Shown here: positions 34,522-43,374 of the stretch, piece by piece
Layout: the number at the start of each line of letters is the position of its first letter
How positions within the stretch are numbered: the first letter of the stretch is position 1
NCBI RefSeq assembly: GCF_017357245.1
Contig: NZ_CP071616.1
Location: 186,001-250,000, forward strand
Direction: 5' to 3'
Length of the DNA: 64,000 nucleotides
From: Rhizobium bangladeshense
Lineage (GTDB): Bacteria; Pseudomonadota; Alphaproteobacteria; Rhizobiales; Rhizobiaceae
Translations under genes and position numbers: made by a program
Notes under the pieces: generated by a model
Databases searched by the model: none
Told to the model about the DNA's origin: nothing
What the model saw: the letters and a program-made list of their open reading frames with translations, nothing else

Positions 34522-36111
34522 ATGAACGACTATAGCAAATATCTCGCAAGCCGCGTCACCGCCGGCGGGCTCAGCCGCCGCGAATTCATGGGACGCGCCA
34601 TGGCGGCCGGCATTACACTTGCCGTCGCCGACAAGCTCTTCACCGAAAGTGCCGAAGCCGCGGAACCGAAACGCGGCGGTCACCTGAAGCTCGGCCTCGA
34701 AGGCGGTGCCGCCACCGATTCCAAGGACCCGGCGAAGTTTCTGTCGCAATTCATGTTCTGCGTCGGCCGCTGCTGGGGCGACATGCTGGTCGAATCCGAC
34801 CCGCTGACGGGGGCTGCCGTGCCGGCGCTCGCCGAATCCTGGGAGCCGTCGAAGGATGCCGTCACCTGGACTTTCAAGATCCGCAAGGGCGTCAAGTTCC
34901 ACGATGGCAAGGAGCTGACGATCGACGACGTCGTCGCAACGCTGAAGCGTCACACCGACGCGAAATCGGAATCCGGTGCACTCGGCGTTCTCGGCTCGAT
35001 CAAGGAGATCAAGGCCGATGGCGGCAACCTCGTCCTGACGCTCAGCGAAGGCAATGCCGATATGCCGCTGCTGCTCTCCGACTATCATCTGGTTATCCAG
35101 CCGAATGGCGGCGTCGACGATCCGCTCGCTTCGATCGGCACCGGTCCCTATAAGATGACGAGCTTCGAGCCTGGCGTCCGCGCCACCTTCGAGAAGAACA
35201 AGGACGACTGGCGCAGCGACCGCGGCTATGTCGATTCGATCGAAATCATCGGTATGAACGACGCCACCGCCCGTATCGCGGCGCTCTCGTCGGGCCAGGT
35301 ACACTACATCAACCGCGTCGACCCGAAGACCGTCAACCTCTTGAAACGCGCTCCTAATGTCGAGATCCTCTCGACCGCCGGCCGCGGCCATTACGTCTTC
35401 ATCATGCATTGCGACAAGGCGCCGTTTGACAATAACGACCTGCGCCTTGCGCTTAAATACGCCATGGACCGGGAGACCATGGTGGAGAAGATCCTCGGCG
35501 GCTATGGCAAGGTCGGAAACGACTTTCCGATCAACGCCACTTATGCATTGTTCCCAGAGGGTATCGAGCAGCGCGCCTACGATCCCGACAAGGCTGCCTT
35601 CCATTACAAGAAGTCGGGCCATAGCGGCTCGGTCCTCCTGCGCACCTCGGAAGTCGCCTTCCCCGGCGCCGTCGATGCCGCTGTCCTTTATCAGGAAAGC
35701 TGCAAGAAGGCCGGGATCGAGATCGAGGTCAAGCGCGAACCGGGCGACGGTTACTGGACCAACGTCTGGAACGTCCAGCCCTTCTCGACCTCCTACTGGG
35801 GTGGCCGGCCGACGCAGGACCAGATGTATTCCACCGCCTATCTCTCAACGGCGGACTGGAACGATACCCGCTTCAAGCGGCCCGACTTCGACAAGCTGCT
35901 GCTGGAGGCCCGTGCAGAGCTCGACGAAGCCAAGCGCAAGGAGATGTATCGCACCATGGCGATGATGGTGCGTGACGAAGGCGGGCTGATCCTGCCGATG
36001 TTCAACGATTTCGTGAACGCCTCCACCAAGCAGGTGAAGGGCTATGTCCATGATATCGGCAACGACATGTCGAACGGCTACGTCGCAACCCGCGTCTGGC
36101 TGGATGCCTAA
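34522..36111 (+). CDS. ABC transporter substrate-binding protein, peptide/opine family 5
   Basis: A 529-residue periplasmic binding protein. The N-terminus has a twin-arginine motif (LSRREFMGRA) and hydrophobic stretch, so Tat export is likely. The family 5 (SBP_bac_5) pattern is clear: LAESWEPSKDAVTWTFKIRKGVKFHDG region and IGTGPYKM. Family 5 proteins bind peptides but also opines and other ligands. In a carnitine operon the ligand may be a carnitine ester or related betaine; this is inference. It is followed by a hairpin and two permease genes. Confidence 0.91.
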   Translation: MNDYSKYLASRVTAGGLSRREFMGRAMAAGITLAVADKLFTESAEAAEPKRGGHLKLGLEGGAATDSKDPAKFLSQFMFCVGRCWGDMLVESDPLTGAAVPALAESWEPSKDAVTWTFKIRKGVKFHDGKELTIDDVVATLKRHTDAKSESGALGVLGSIKEIKADGGNLVLTLSEGNADMPLLLSDYHLVIQPNGGVDDPLASIGTGPYKMTSFEPGVRATFEKNKDDWRSDRGYVDSIEIIGMNDATARIAALSSGQVHYINRVDPKTVNLLKRAPNVEILSTAGRGHYVFIMHCDKAPFDNNDLRLALKYAMDRETMVEKILGGYGKVGNDFPINATYALFPEGIEQRAYDPDKAAFHYKKSGHSGSVLLRTSEVAFPGAVDAAVLYQESCKKAGIEIEVKREPGDGYWTNVWNVQPFSTSYWGGRPTQDQMYSTAYLSTADWNDTRFKRPDFDKLLLEARAELDEAKRKEMYRTMAMMVRDEGGLILPMFNDFVNASTKQVKGYVHDIGNDMSNGYVATRVWLDA

Positions 36112-36144
36112 GGGGCTTAGCGCCCTTTGATCTCCGACGAAGCC

Positions 36145-36172
36145 GGGACCGCGGGATAAGACCTGCGGTCCC
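36145..36172 (+). terminator. Intra-operon hairpin between binding-protein and permease genes
   Basis: GGGACCGC and GCGGTCCC form eight perfect pairs that can extend by three more around a short loop, in the 89-base gap. Such hairpins often raise binding-protein mRNA over permease mRNA by stabilisation or partial termination. No T-run follows, so read-through is expected. Confidence 0.55.
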
Positions 36173-36200
36173 TCCTGACGTTTTACGAGAGGCCTCCGCC

Positions 36201-37208
36201 ATGACCAATCCCGCTCCGAGCAATATCTTGCCCGGCCTCAGGTTCCGACAGCGATTTCCGTTGCTGGCCCTTATCCTCGAACGCCTGCTGCTCAGCGTCG
36301 TTCTGCTTTTTGCCGTCTCGATCCTCATCTTCGGCGGCCTCGAAGCTCTTCCCGGCGACTTTGCCACCACCTATCTCGGCCAGTCGGCGACGCCGCAGGC
36401 AGTCGCCAATATCCGTCAGGATCTCGGGCTCGATCGGCCGGTGACGACGCGTTATGTCGAATGGCTCGGCAATGCCGTTCAGGGCGATTTCGGCACCTCC
36501 TGGGCCAGCAAGAACTCGGTGAGCGAACAGATCGGCAAACGTCTCGGCAATTCGCTTTTTCTGGCGGGTTTCGCAGCTGTCATATCGGTGCCGCTCGCTG
36601 TCGGGCTCGGCATGCTGTCGGTGCATTTCCGCAACCGCCTGCCCGACAAGATCATCAACGTCATCTCGCTTGCGGCGATCTCGCTGCCGGAATTTTTTAT
36701 CGGCTACCTGCTGATCCTATTCTTCGCGGTGAAGTTCGGCATGGCGACCTTCCCGGCGACCGTCTACGACAGCATGGTTTTCACAGAGCGGTTGAAGGCG
36801 ATCGCCCTGCCGACGGCGACCCTGGTGCTCGTCGTGCTCGCGCATATGATGCGCATGACGCGCGCGGCGATCCTCTCCGTCATGTCCTCGGCCTATATGG
36901 AGACGGCTGAACTGAAGGGTTTGAGCGCCTTCCGCGCGATCGTCAAACACGCCGCCCCCAACGCGCTCGCGCCGATCATCAATGTCGTGGCTTTGAACCT
37001 TGCCTATCTCGTCGTCGGGGTCGTCGTCGTCGAGGTTGTCTTCGTCTATCCCGGTATGGGGCAATATATGGTCGATGCGGTTACCGTGCGCGACATGCCG
37101 GTCGTGCAGGCCTGCGGCCTGATCTTCGCGGCCGTCTACATCTTGCTCAACATGATGGCCGACATTCTCGCGATCATCGCCAATCCCCGACTGAGGCATC
37201 CGCGATGA
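36201..37208 (+). CDS. ABC transporter permease, DppB type
   Basis: A 335-residue inner-membrane protein with six hydrophobic segments: one near residues 25-45, then the typical periplasmic stretch with LPGDFATTYLG and LGLDRPVTTRYVEWLGN, then five more. The EAA-like loop is METAELKGLSAFRAIVKHA near residue 235. It pairs with the DppC-type permease, whose start overlaps its stop (ATGA). Confidence 0.92.
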   Translation: MTNPAPSNILPGLRFRQRFPLLALILERLLLSVVLLFAVSILIFGGLEALPGDFATTYLGQSATPQAVANIRQDLGLDRPVTTRYVEWLGNAVQGDFGTSWASKNSVSEQIGKRLGNSLFLAGFAAVISVPLAVGLGMLSVHFRNRLPDKIINVISLAAISLPEFFIGYLLILFFAVKFGMATFPATVYDSMVFTERLKAIALPTATLVLVVLAHMMRMTRAAILSVMSSAYMETAELKGLSAFRAIVKHAAPNALAPIINVVALNLAYLVVGVVVVEVVFVYPGMGQYMVDAVTVRDMPVVQACGLIFAAVYILLNMMADILAIIANPRLRHPR

Positions 37209-38032
37209 GAGCAAGAGACATCCCCATCACCGCCTGGACCGGCATGGCCGGCATCGCCCTCGCCTTCATCTTCGCGATCTTTGCGCCCTGGATTGCGCCC
37301 TATGGCGAAACCCAGGTCGTCGGCGACGTCTGGCAGCTGCCTGACGATAAATATATCTTCGGCCTCGACAATCTCGGCCGCGACATCCTCTCGCGGCTGA
37401 TCTATGGCGCGCGCACGACGCTGCTGGTCGCGTCTGCCGCCACCATCATCTCATTCTCGCTCGGCGTCATCCTAAGCTTCACCGCCGCAGTGTCGCGCGG
37501 GCTGATCGACACGGTCTTTTCGCGCTTCAATGACCTAATGATGTCGATCCCGACGCTGATCTTCGCGCTTGTGGTGCTGGCGGTCCTGCCGCAGAACATG
37601 GTCGTCCTGATCCTCGTCATGGCGGTCCTGGATTCCACCCGCGTCTATCGTCTCGGCCGTGCCGTGGCGCTCGATGTCGCGGTGATGGAATTCGTCGAAG
37701 CGGCGAAGCTGCGTGGGGAAGGCAAGCTCTGGATCATCTTCCGCGAGATCCTGCCGAACACGCTGTCGCCGCTGCTGGCCGAGTTCGGCCTGCGCTTCGC
37801 CTTCTCGATCCTGTTCCTCTCGACGCTGTCCTTTCTCGGCCTCGGCATTCAGCCGCCGGCGGCGGATTGGGGCGGCATGGTCAAGGACAACAAGGACGGA
37901 ATCATCTTCGGCATATCGGCCGCCCTTGTGCCGGGTACGGCCATCGCCGTCCTTGCCATCTGCGTCAACCTCGTCGTCGACTGGCTCCTGAAACGCACAT
38001 CCAGCCTCAAGGGAGGGCGCGGCGATGCCTGA
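37205..38032 (+). CDS. ABC transporter permease, DppC type
   Basis: A 275-residue membrane protein with six hydrophobic segments. HIFGLDNLGRDILSR-type (here YIFGLDNLGRDILSRL) and the loop FVEAAKLRGEGKLWIIFREI are typical. It overlaps the upstream permease by four bases and the downstream ATPase gene by eight, so the transporter genes are tightly coupled. Confidence 0.92.
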   Translation: MRARDIPITAWTGMAGIALAFIFAIFAPWIAPYGETQVVGDVWQLPDDKYIFGLDNLGRDILSRLIYGARTTLLVASAATIISFSLGVILSFTAAVSRGLIDTVFSRFNDLMMSIPTLIFALVVLAVLPQNMVVLILVMAVLDSTRVYRLGRAVALDVAVMEFVEAAKLRGEGKLWIIFREILPNTLSPLLAEFGLRFAFSILFLSTLSFLGLGIQPPAADWGGMVKDNKDGIIFGISAALVPGTAIAVLAICVNLVVDWLLKRTSSLKGGRGDA

Positions 38033-39656
38033 GCTTCTTTCCGTCCGCAATCTGAAGATCGAGGCGACCAGCTATCCACCCGGCGAACCGCCCAAGCGGG
38101 TGACGATCGTCGACGGCGTTTCCTTCGATCTTCAGAAGGGCAAGGTTCTCGGTCTGATCGGGGAATCGGGCGCCGGCAAGTCGACGATCGGTCTCTCGGC
38201 GCTAGCCTATGGCCGTGGGGGTGCCGAAATCACCGGCGGCGAGGTGCGGCTCGGCGGCACCGACATTCTGGCGCTCGGCAAGAACGGCATCCAGAAAATC
38301 CGCGGCGCCCGGGTCTGCTACGTCGCCCAATCGGCGGCGGCCGCCTTCAATCCGGCGCACAGGCTCGGCGATCAGGTGATCGAAGCGTCGGTCAAGCATG
38401 GTCTGATGACCAAAGATGAGGCGCGCAAACGGGCGCTTTATCTGTTCCGTGTTCTCGGATTACCCAACCCCGAAAGCTTCGGTGAGCGCTTTGCCCATCA
38501 GGTTTCCGGCGGCCAGTTGCAGCGCGCAATGACGGCGATGGCGCTTTGTTCGAACCCCGAACTCATCGTGTTCGACGAGCCGACGACGGCGCTTGACGTC
38601 ACCACGCAGATCGACGTGCTGGCGGCGATCAAGCATGCCATCGAGGAAACGCATACAGCCGCGCTCTACATCACCCACGACCTTGCCGTCGTCGCCCAGA
38701 TCTCCGACGACATCATGGTCTTGCGCCATGGCAGGCAAGTGGAATATGGCAGCGTCCAGCAGATCATCGAGGCGCCGCAACAGGACTATACGCGCGCCCT
38801 CGTCAATGTCAGGCAAGCCTATCGCGACGAAGCCGCAGACCAGTCATCGGCCCTACTCAAGGTGGAAAATCTCAGCGCCGAATATTCCAACGGCTTCAAG
38901 GTGCTGCACGATGTCTCGCTGCATGTCCCCAGGGGTCAGACGCTTGCGGTCGTCGGCGAATCCGGCTCGGGTAAATCGAGTCTGGCGCGCGCCATCACCG
39001 GCCTTTTGCCGCCGAGCAGCGGGCGTATCGTCTTTGACGGCAAGCCTTTGATGCCAGGCCTCAAGAGCCGGCCCAACGATGATCTCCGGCGCATTCAGCT
39101 GATTTACCAGATGGCCGACACGGCGATGAACCCGCGCCAGACGGTGCGCGACATCATCGGCCGCCCGCTGACTTTCTACTATGGCCTGAGAGGTGCAGAG
39201 AAAACCGCCAGGGTGAAGGAATTGCTCGATCAGATCGAAATGGGCAATGGCTTCATCGACCGCTATCCGGCTGAACTGTCCGGCGGCCAGAAGCAGCGGG
39301 TAGCGATCGCCAGAGCGCTTGCCGCCAAGCCAGAACTCATCCTCTGCGACGAGCCGACCTCGGCGCTCGATCCGCTGGTGGCGGAGGGCATCCTCAAGCT
39401 GCTGCTGCGCCTGCAGGAGGAAGAGCAGCTTTCCTATGTCTTCATCACCCACGACATCGCAATCGTCCGGGCGATCGCCGACAGCGTGGCGGTGATGCAT
39501 CGCGGCAAGCTGGTGCGCTTCGGCCCGAAATCGACGGCGCTGTCGCCGCCCTTTGACGATTACACCGACCTGCTTCTGAAATCCGTACCGGAGATGGAAA
39601 TCGGCTGGCTGGAACGGGTGCTTGCCACACGTCGTATGGAAAGCGCCGGCAACTGA
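38025..39656 (+). CDS. ABC transporter ATP-binding protein with two fused nucleotide-binding domains (DppD-DppF)
   Basis: A 543-residue protein with two complete ATPase units. First: Walker A GESGAGKST, signature VSGGQLQRA, Walker B LIVFDEPT. Second: Walker A GESGSGKSS, signature LSGGQKQRV, Walker B LILCDEPT. It replaces separate DppD and DppF subunits and powers the two permeases just upstream. Confidence 0.93.
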   Translation: MPELLSVRNLKIEATSYPPGEPPKRVTIVDGVSFDLQKGKVLGLIGESGAGKSTIGLSALAYGRGGAEITGGEVRLGGTDILALGKNGIQKIRGARVCYVAQSAAAAFNPAHRLGDQVIEASVKHGLMTKDEARKRALYLFRVLGLPNPESFGERFAHQVSGGQLQRAMTAMALCSNPELIVFDEPTTALDVTTQIDVLAAIKHAIEETHTAALYITHDLAVVAQISDDIMVLRHGRQVEYGSVQQIIEAPQQDYTRALVNVRQAYRDEAADQSSALLKVENLSAEYSNGFKVLHDVSLHVPRGQTLAVVGESGSGKSSLARAITGLLPPSSGRIVFDGKPLMPGLKSRPNDDLRRIQLIYQMADTAMNPRQTVRDIIGRPLTFYYGLRGAEKTARVKELLDQIEMGNGFIDRYPAELSGGQKQRVAIARALAAKPELILCDEPTSALDPLVAEGILKLLLRLQEEEQLSYVFITHDIAIVRAIADSVAVMHRGKLVRFGPKSTALSPPFDDYTDLLLKSVPEMEIGWLERVLATRRMESAGN

Positions 39657-39676
39657 ATGGGCATCAAGGAATCAGC

Positions 39677-41680
39677 ATGACCTCGCGCGGCTTTACCACC
39701 ATCGAGAATGAATGGATTACGCTGAAGGACGGAACGCGGCTTGCCGCGCGCATGTGGATGCCCGAGGGCGCGGAGGACGATCCCGTTCCCGCCGTTTTCG
39801 AATTCCTGCCCTACCGCAAGCGCGACGGGACGAGCCTCAGGGACGAGTCGACCTATCCGGTCTTCGCGGCCGCAGGCATTGCCGGCGTGCGTGTCGACAT
39901 TCGCGGATCCGGAGAATCCGAGGGCGTCATCGACGGCGAATATACCGAGCGCGAACTTACCGATGCCTGCGAGCTGATCGCCTGGATCGCCGAGCAGCCA
40001 TGGTCGAACGGTTCGGTCGGCATGATGGGTATCTCCTGGGGCGGCTTCAACAGCCTTCAGGTCGCAGCATTGCGCCCGCCGGCGCTGAAGGCGGTCATCT
40101 CGATCGCCTCGACCGTCGACCGGTACAACGACGACATCCACTACAAGAACGGCTGCCACCTCTCCGCGCAACTCTCCTGGGCGGCAACCATGCTCGGCTA
40201 CCAGTCGCGCCCGCCCGATCCGGTGCTCGTCGGCGAGCGCTGGAAGGAGATGTGGCTGGAACGTCTGGCCGGCGAACCGTTCTTCATGGAGGAGTGGCTG
40301 GCTCACCAGCGGCGCGACGGTTTCTGGCGACACGGTTCGATCTCAGAGGATTTTTCGGACGTGGATATCCCAGCGCTCGTCATTGCCGGCTGGGCGGACG
40401 GCTACCGCAATACGCCTCTGATGGCGGTGGAAGGTCTCGGCGGAAAGGCAAAAGCGCTGATCGGCCCGTGGGTTCATAAATATCCGCACTTTGCCTGGCC
40501 GAAGCCGCGCGTCGACTTCCACAGCGAGGCGATCGCCTGGTGGAACAAATGGCTGCGCGGCGAGGACAATGGGATCGACCGGCTGCCGCAGGTCCGCGCC
40601 TACATTCTCGACGCCGTCAGGCCTGCCGCCCGACGCGACAGCGATCCAGGCTTCTGGATCGCCAAAGAGGACTGGTCGCCGCCGCGGATGCAATGCTTCT
40701 ATGTCGAGCAATTCGGGCGGTTGACGCAAGGCATGCCGATCCCGCATGCGCCCGAGCATCCCATCTATCTCCATTCGCCCCTCGACACGGGCACGGCATC
40801 GGGGGAATATTTTACGCTGAAACCCGACGCCGAAATGGCCATCGACCAACGCTGCGACGATGCCGGCTCTCTCGTCTTCGACACGGCGCCGCTTGCAGGG
40901 GATCATGACTATCTCGGCCGGCCCGTCGTGACGCTTGCGTTGCGCGCGCACGCGACCGGCGGCAATCTCTGTGCCCGGCTGGTCGATGTCCATCCGGACG
41001 GCACGGCCACGCGTGTCGCCTTCGGCGTGATCAATCTCACCCACCGTCAAGGCAATGCCGATCCTGAGCCGCTCACGCCGGGAGAGAGAGTGCCGATCCG
41101 GCTCATGCTCGATGCCTGCGGCTATCGCTTCCGCAAGGGGCATCGCATCCGCCTTTCCCTTTCGACCGCCTATTGGCCGATGATCCTGCCGCCGCCCGAT
41201 GAACATGGCGTCGAGATCGATGTTGCAACGCTCGGCCTGGCGCTGCCCTTGCTCGGGGACCACCGGAAGATCGAAATCGATGAACCGGCCAATCCCGATC
41301 CCCTGCCCAAATATATCGAGCATGCAGGCGCCGCGACGAAGCGTCAGGTCGTCCGGAACCTCTCGGCCAACCGCACGGATTATCGTATCCACGAGGAGAC
41401 CGGGCTTTACGAACATCCCGAGACTGGCCTGTCGACGCGGCAATTGCGGGAGGAGGTCTGGTCGATCTCGCCGGATGACCCGCTGTCGATGACCGGCACT
41501 TCGACCTGGACCTGCGACATGCACCGGCCCGGCTGGTTCGTCCGCACCGTCGCGACCGCGCGAATTGCCTGCACCGCGAATGATTGGGTCATCAGCGCTG
41601 TCGTCACTGCTTTCGAGGATGATGTGCAGATCTTCGAAAAGATCTTTGCCGAAAAGCGGATCGCGCGCGACCTGATGTGA
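39677..41680 (+). CDS. CocE/NonD-family hydrolase (X-Pro dipeptidyl-peptidase S15-like)
   Basis: A 667-residue alpha/beta hydrolase. The nucleophile Ser is in MGISWGGF near residue 120. The N-terminal FLPYRKRDGTSLRDE and VDIRGSGESEG segments are typical of the CocE/NonD group, and the C-terminal half has the PepX-C jelly-roll pattern (LRLSLSTAYWP). The group cleaves esters or amides, for example cocaine esterase. It is the last gene of the carnitine/transporter operon, 20 bases after the ATPase, so it may open an imported ester such as an acylcarnitine. No signal peptide is seen, so it should act in the cytoplasm. Confidence 0.88.
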   Translation: MTSRGFTTIENEWITLKDGTRLAARMWMPEGAEDDPVPAVFEFLPYRKRDGTSLRDESTYPVFAAAGIAGVRVDIRGSGESEGVIDGEYTERELTDACELIAWIAEQPWSNGSVGMMGISWGGFNSLQVAALRPPALKAVISIASTVDRYNDDIHYKNGCHLSAQLSWAATMLGYQSRPPDPVLVGERWKEMWLERLAGEPFFMEEWLAHQRRDGFWRHGSISEDFSDVDIPALVIAGWADGYRNTPLMAVEGLGGKAKALIGPWVHKYPHFAWPKPRVDFHSEAIAWWNKWLRGEDNGIDRLPQVRAYILDAVRPAARRDSDPGFWIAKEDWSPPRMQCFYVEQFGRLTQGMPIPHAPEHPIYLHSPLDTGTASGEYFTLKPDAEMAIDQRCDDAGSLVFDTAPLAGDHDYLGRPVVTLALRAHATGGNLCARLVDVHPDGTATRVAFGVINLTHRQGNADPEPLTPGERVPIRLMLDACGYRFRKGHRIRLSLSTAYWPMILPPPDEHGVEIDVATLGLALPLLGDHRKIEIDEPANPDPLPKYIEHAGAATKRQVVRNLSANRTDYRIHEETGLYEHPETGLSTRQLREEVWSISPDDPLSMTGTSTWTCDMHRPGWFVRTVATARIACTANDWVISAVVTAFEDDVQIFEKIFAEKRIARDLM

Positions 41681-41683
41681 TCG

Positions 41684-42595
41684 TCAGGGCGCCGCGAAAT
41701 GCCGAACCGCCTCGCAGACGGCGTGGAAGCCGTCGCGCGCGCCTTCACTCATGTGCCGGGCGCGCAGCCAGGCATGCACCATCTGCGGTTCCTCCCGAAA
41801 GGAGACCTCGACACCCTCCGCTGCGAGCCGGGCCGCATACTGGCGGCCGTCGTCTCTCAAGGGATCGAAATGCGCGACGGTTATATAGGTGGGCGGCAGT
41901 CCTGCGAGCGAAGATGCGTTCAGCGGCTCGGCGATCTCGGCGCCTGCCGGCGCCTGCAGGATCTCGCGATAATAGGCAACATCCGCCGTGGTCAGGCCAG
42001 GCGCCGCAGCCATTTCGACATAGGAGCCGGCGGCCAGGTCTCCGCCAAGCGCCGGGTAGATCAGGACCTGACCGACGACGCCGGGCAGGCCTTCGTCGCG
42101 TGCGCGTAATGCAAGGCCCGCCGCAAGGTTGCCGCCGGCGCTGTCGCCGATCAGCACGACCTTGTTGCTGGCCGAAAGGAGATGCTTCAGCACGGCAAAG
42201 CCGTCATCCGTCTGTGCCGGCCAGCGGTATTCGGGAGCCAGGCGATAATCGACGGAAACGAGTTCTGCACCGGCAAAATCGGCAATCTCGGCACAGATGG
42301 CATGATGGCTCTCCAGCGAACCGACGACGAAACCGCCGCCATGGAGATAGAGAAGAACCGTGCGCGTGCTGATCTTGCGGGGACGGTAGCGCCGGATCGG
42401 AATGCGCTGGACCATGCCGTCGGCAAAAACCATGTCAGGCGGCAGCGGGCGGTCGAACCGCGCGCATAGGGCATCGTACCAGTTTCGCTGCTGCTCGACT
42501 GACGCTTCGACGGCGTCCTGGGGATAGAAACTATCGCAAATATCGAGAAACTGCAGGATGGCTTTTTCGGTAGGGACAGGCGATGGAGCGGACAT
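41684..42595 (-). CDS. Alpha/beta hydrolase, hormone-sensitive-lipase family
   Basis: A 303-residue esterase. The oxyanion motif HGGGFVVGS, nucleophile in GDSAGGN, and C-terminal His region (PQMVHAWLR) fit the HSL/bacterial esterase family. It converges on the CocE-type gene, with only three bases between stop codons. It could act on the same imported esters, but it is on the other strand and may be independent. Confidence 0.88.
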   Translation of the reverse strand: MSAPSPVPTEKAILQFLDICDSFYPQDAVEASVEQQRNWYDALCARFDRPLPPDMVFADGMVQRIPIRRYRPRKISTRTVLLYLHGGGFVVGSLESHHAICAEIADFAGAELVSVDYRLAPEYRWPAQTDDGFAVLKHLLSASNKVVLIGDSAGGNLAAGLALRARDEGLPGVVGQVLIYPALGGDLAAGSYVEMAAAPGLTTADVAYYREILQAPAGAEIAEPLNASSLAGLPPTYITVAHFDPLRDDGRQYAARLAAEGVEVSFREEPQMVHAWLRARHMSEGARDGFHAVCEAVRHFAAP

Positions 42596-42846
42596 GGAGA
42601 GTCCTTTCGATTTGGGACATGCAGATCCATGCCCTTGGCCGACTCTGCCATCATCATGCGCCTGCGGGGCGAAGGCAATCTGTCTGGTCGCGACTCGCGG
42701 ATGTCGTGATGCTTCATTATTTTAAGCTGCGCCCGAGATAGTGCCCGTGTTCGAACGAAAATTTTGCTGTCGACCCAAGGAACGCCATCGGAAAAACGTC
42801 TCAATCCCGAATGGCATCTTGCTTGATAGCTTGGGGTAGGTGCGCA

Positions 42847-43374
42847 TTGGATGCGGAGCTCATAGAACGGGCGCAGCGTGGTGACCGGGAGGCCTTCGGG
42901 CAACTGGTCTCGCGCCATTATGATTTCGTCCATGCGACGGCGTGGCGATGGTCGGGCAGTTCCACCGATGCTGATGACATTGCCCAGGAGGTCTGTGTCA
43001 AGCTCGGCGCGGCGATCCGCGGCTTTCGCGGCGCCAGCCGGTTTAGGACATGGCTTTATACGCTGACGCTGAACGCCGCCCGCGACCATAGACGCAAGCT
43101 GGCGCGGGAAGAGCAGACATCCCGCGCGTATGCTGCCGAACCACGACAGGATGCGCCTGATGCAAATGATGATGACGAGATGTCGAACGAATTATGGGCG
43201 GCCGTGCGCGCCTTGCCGGAAAGGCAATGCGACGCCGTGCTGCTCGTTTACGGCGAGGGCCTCAGCCATTCGGCTGCCGCCGATGTCATGGGCTGCTCGG
43301 AGACGACCGTGTCCTGGCAGGTCCACGAGGCGCGCAAGAGGCTGAAGGCAATGCTCGGCAAGGAAGAGGTATGA
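42847..43374 (+). CDS. ECF-family RNA polymerase sigma factor
   Basis: About 175 residues. Region 2 (ADDIAQEVCVKLGAAIRGFRG, then FRTWLYTLTLNAARDHRR) and region 4 (LPERQCDAVLLVYGEGLSHSAAADVMGCSETTVSWQVHEARKRL) are both clear. I prefer the TTG at 42847 (LDAELIERAQRGD), preceded by GGGGTAGG; an ATG at 42811 in the same frame would add 12 residues but has no ribosome site. Its stop overlaps the start of the VWA gene (ATGA), so that protein is a candidate regulator. Confidence 0.88.
   Translation: MDAELIERAQRGDREAFGQLVSRHYDFVHATAWRWSGSSTDADDIAQEVCVKLGAAIRGFRGASRFRTWLYTLTLNAARDHRRKLAREEQTSRAYAAEPRQDAPDANDDDEMSNELWAAVRALPERQCDAVLLVYGEGLSHSAAADVMGCSETTVSWQVHEARKRLKAMLGKEEV

Noticed and set aside
40343..41524. 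393-codon open frame on the minus strand
   Set aside because: Antisense to the CocE-type hydrolase; no recognisable motif.
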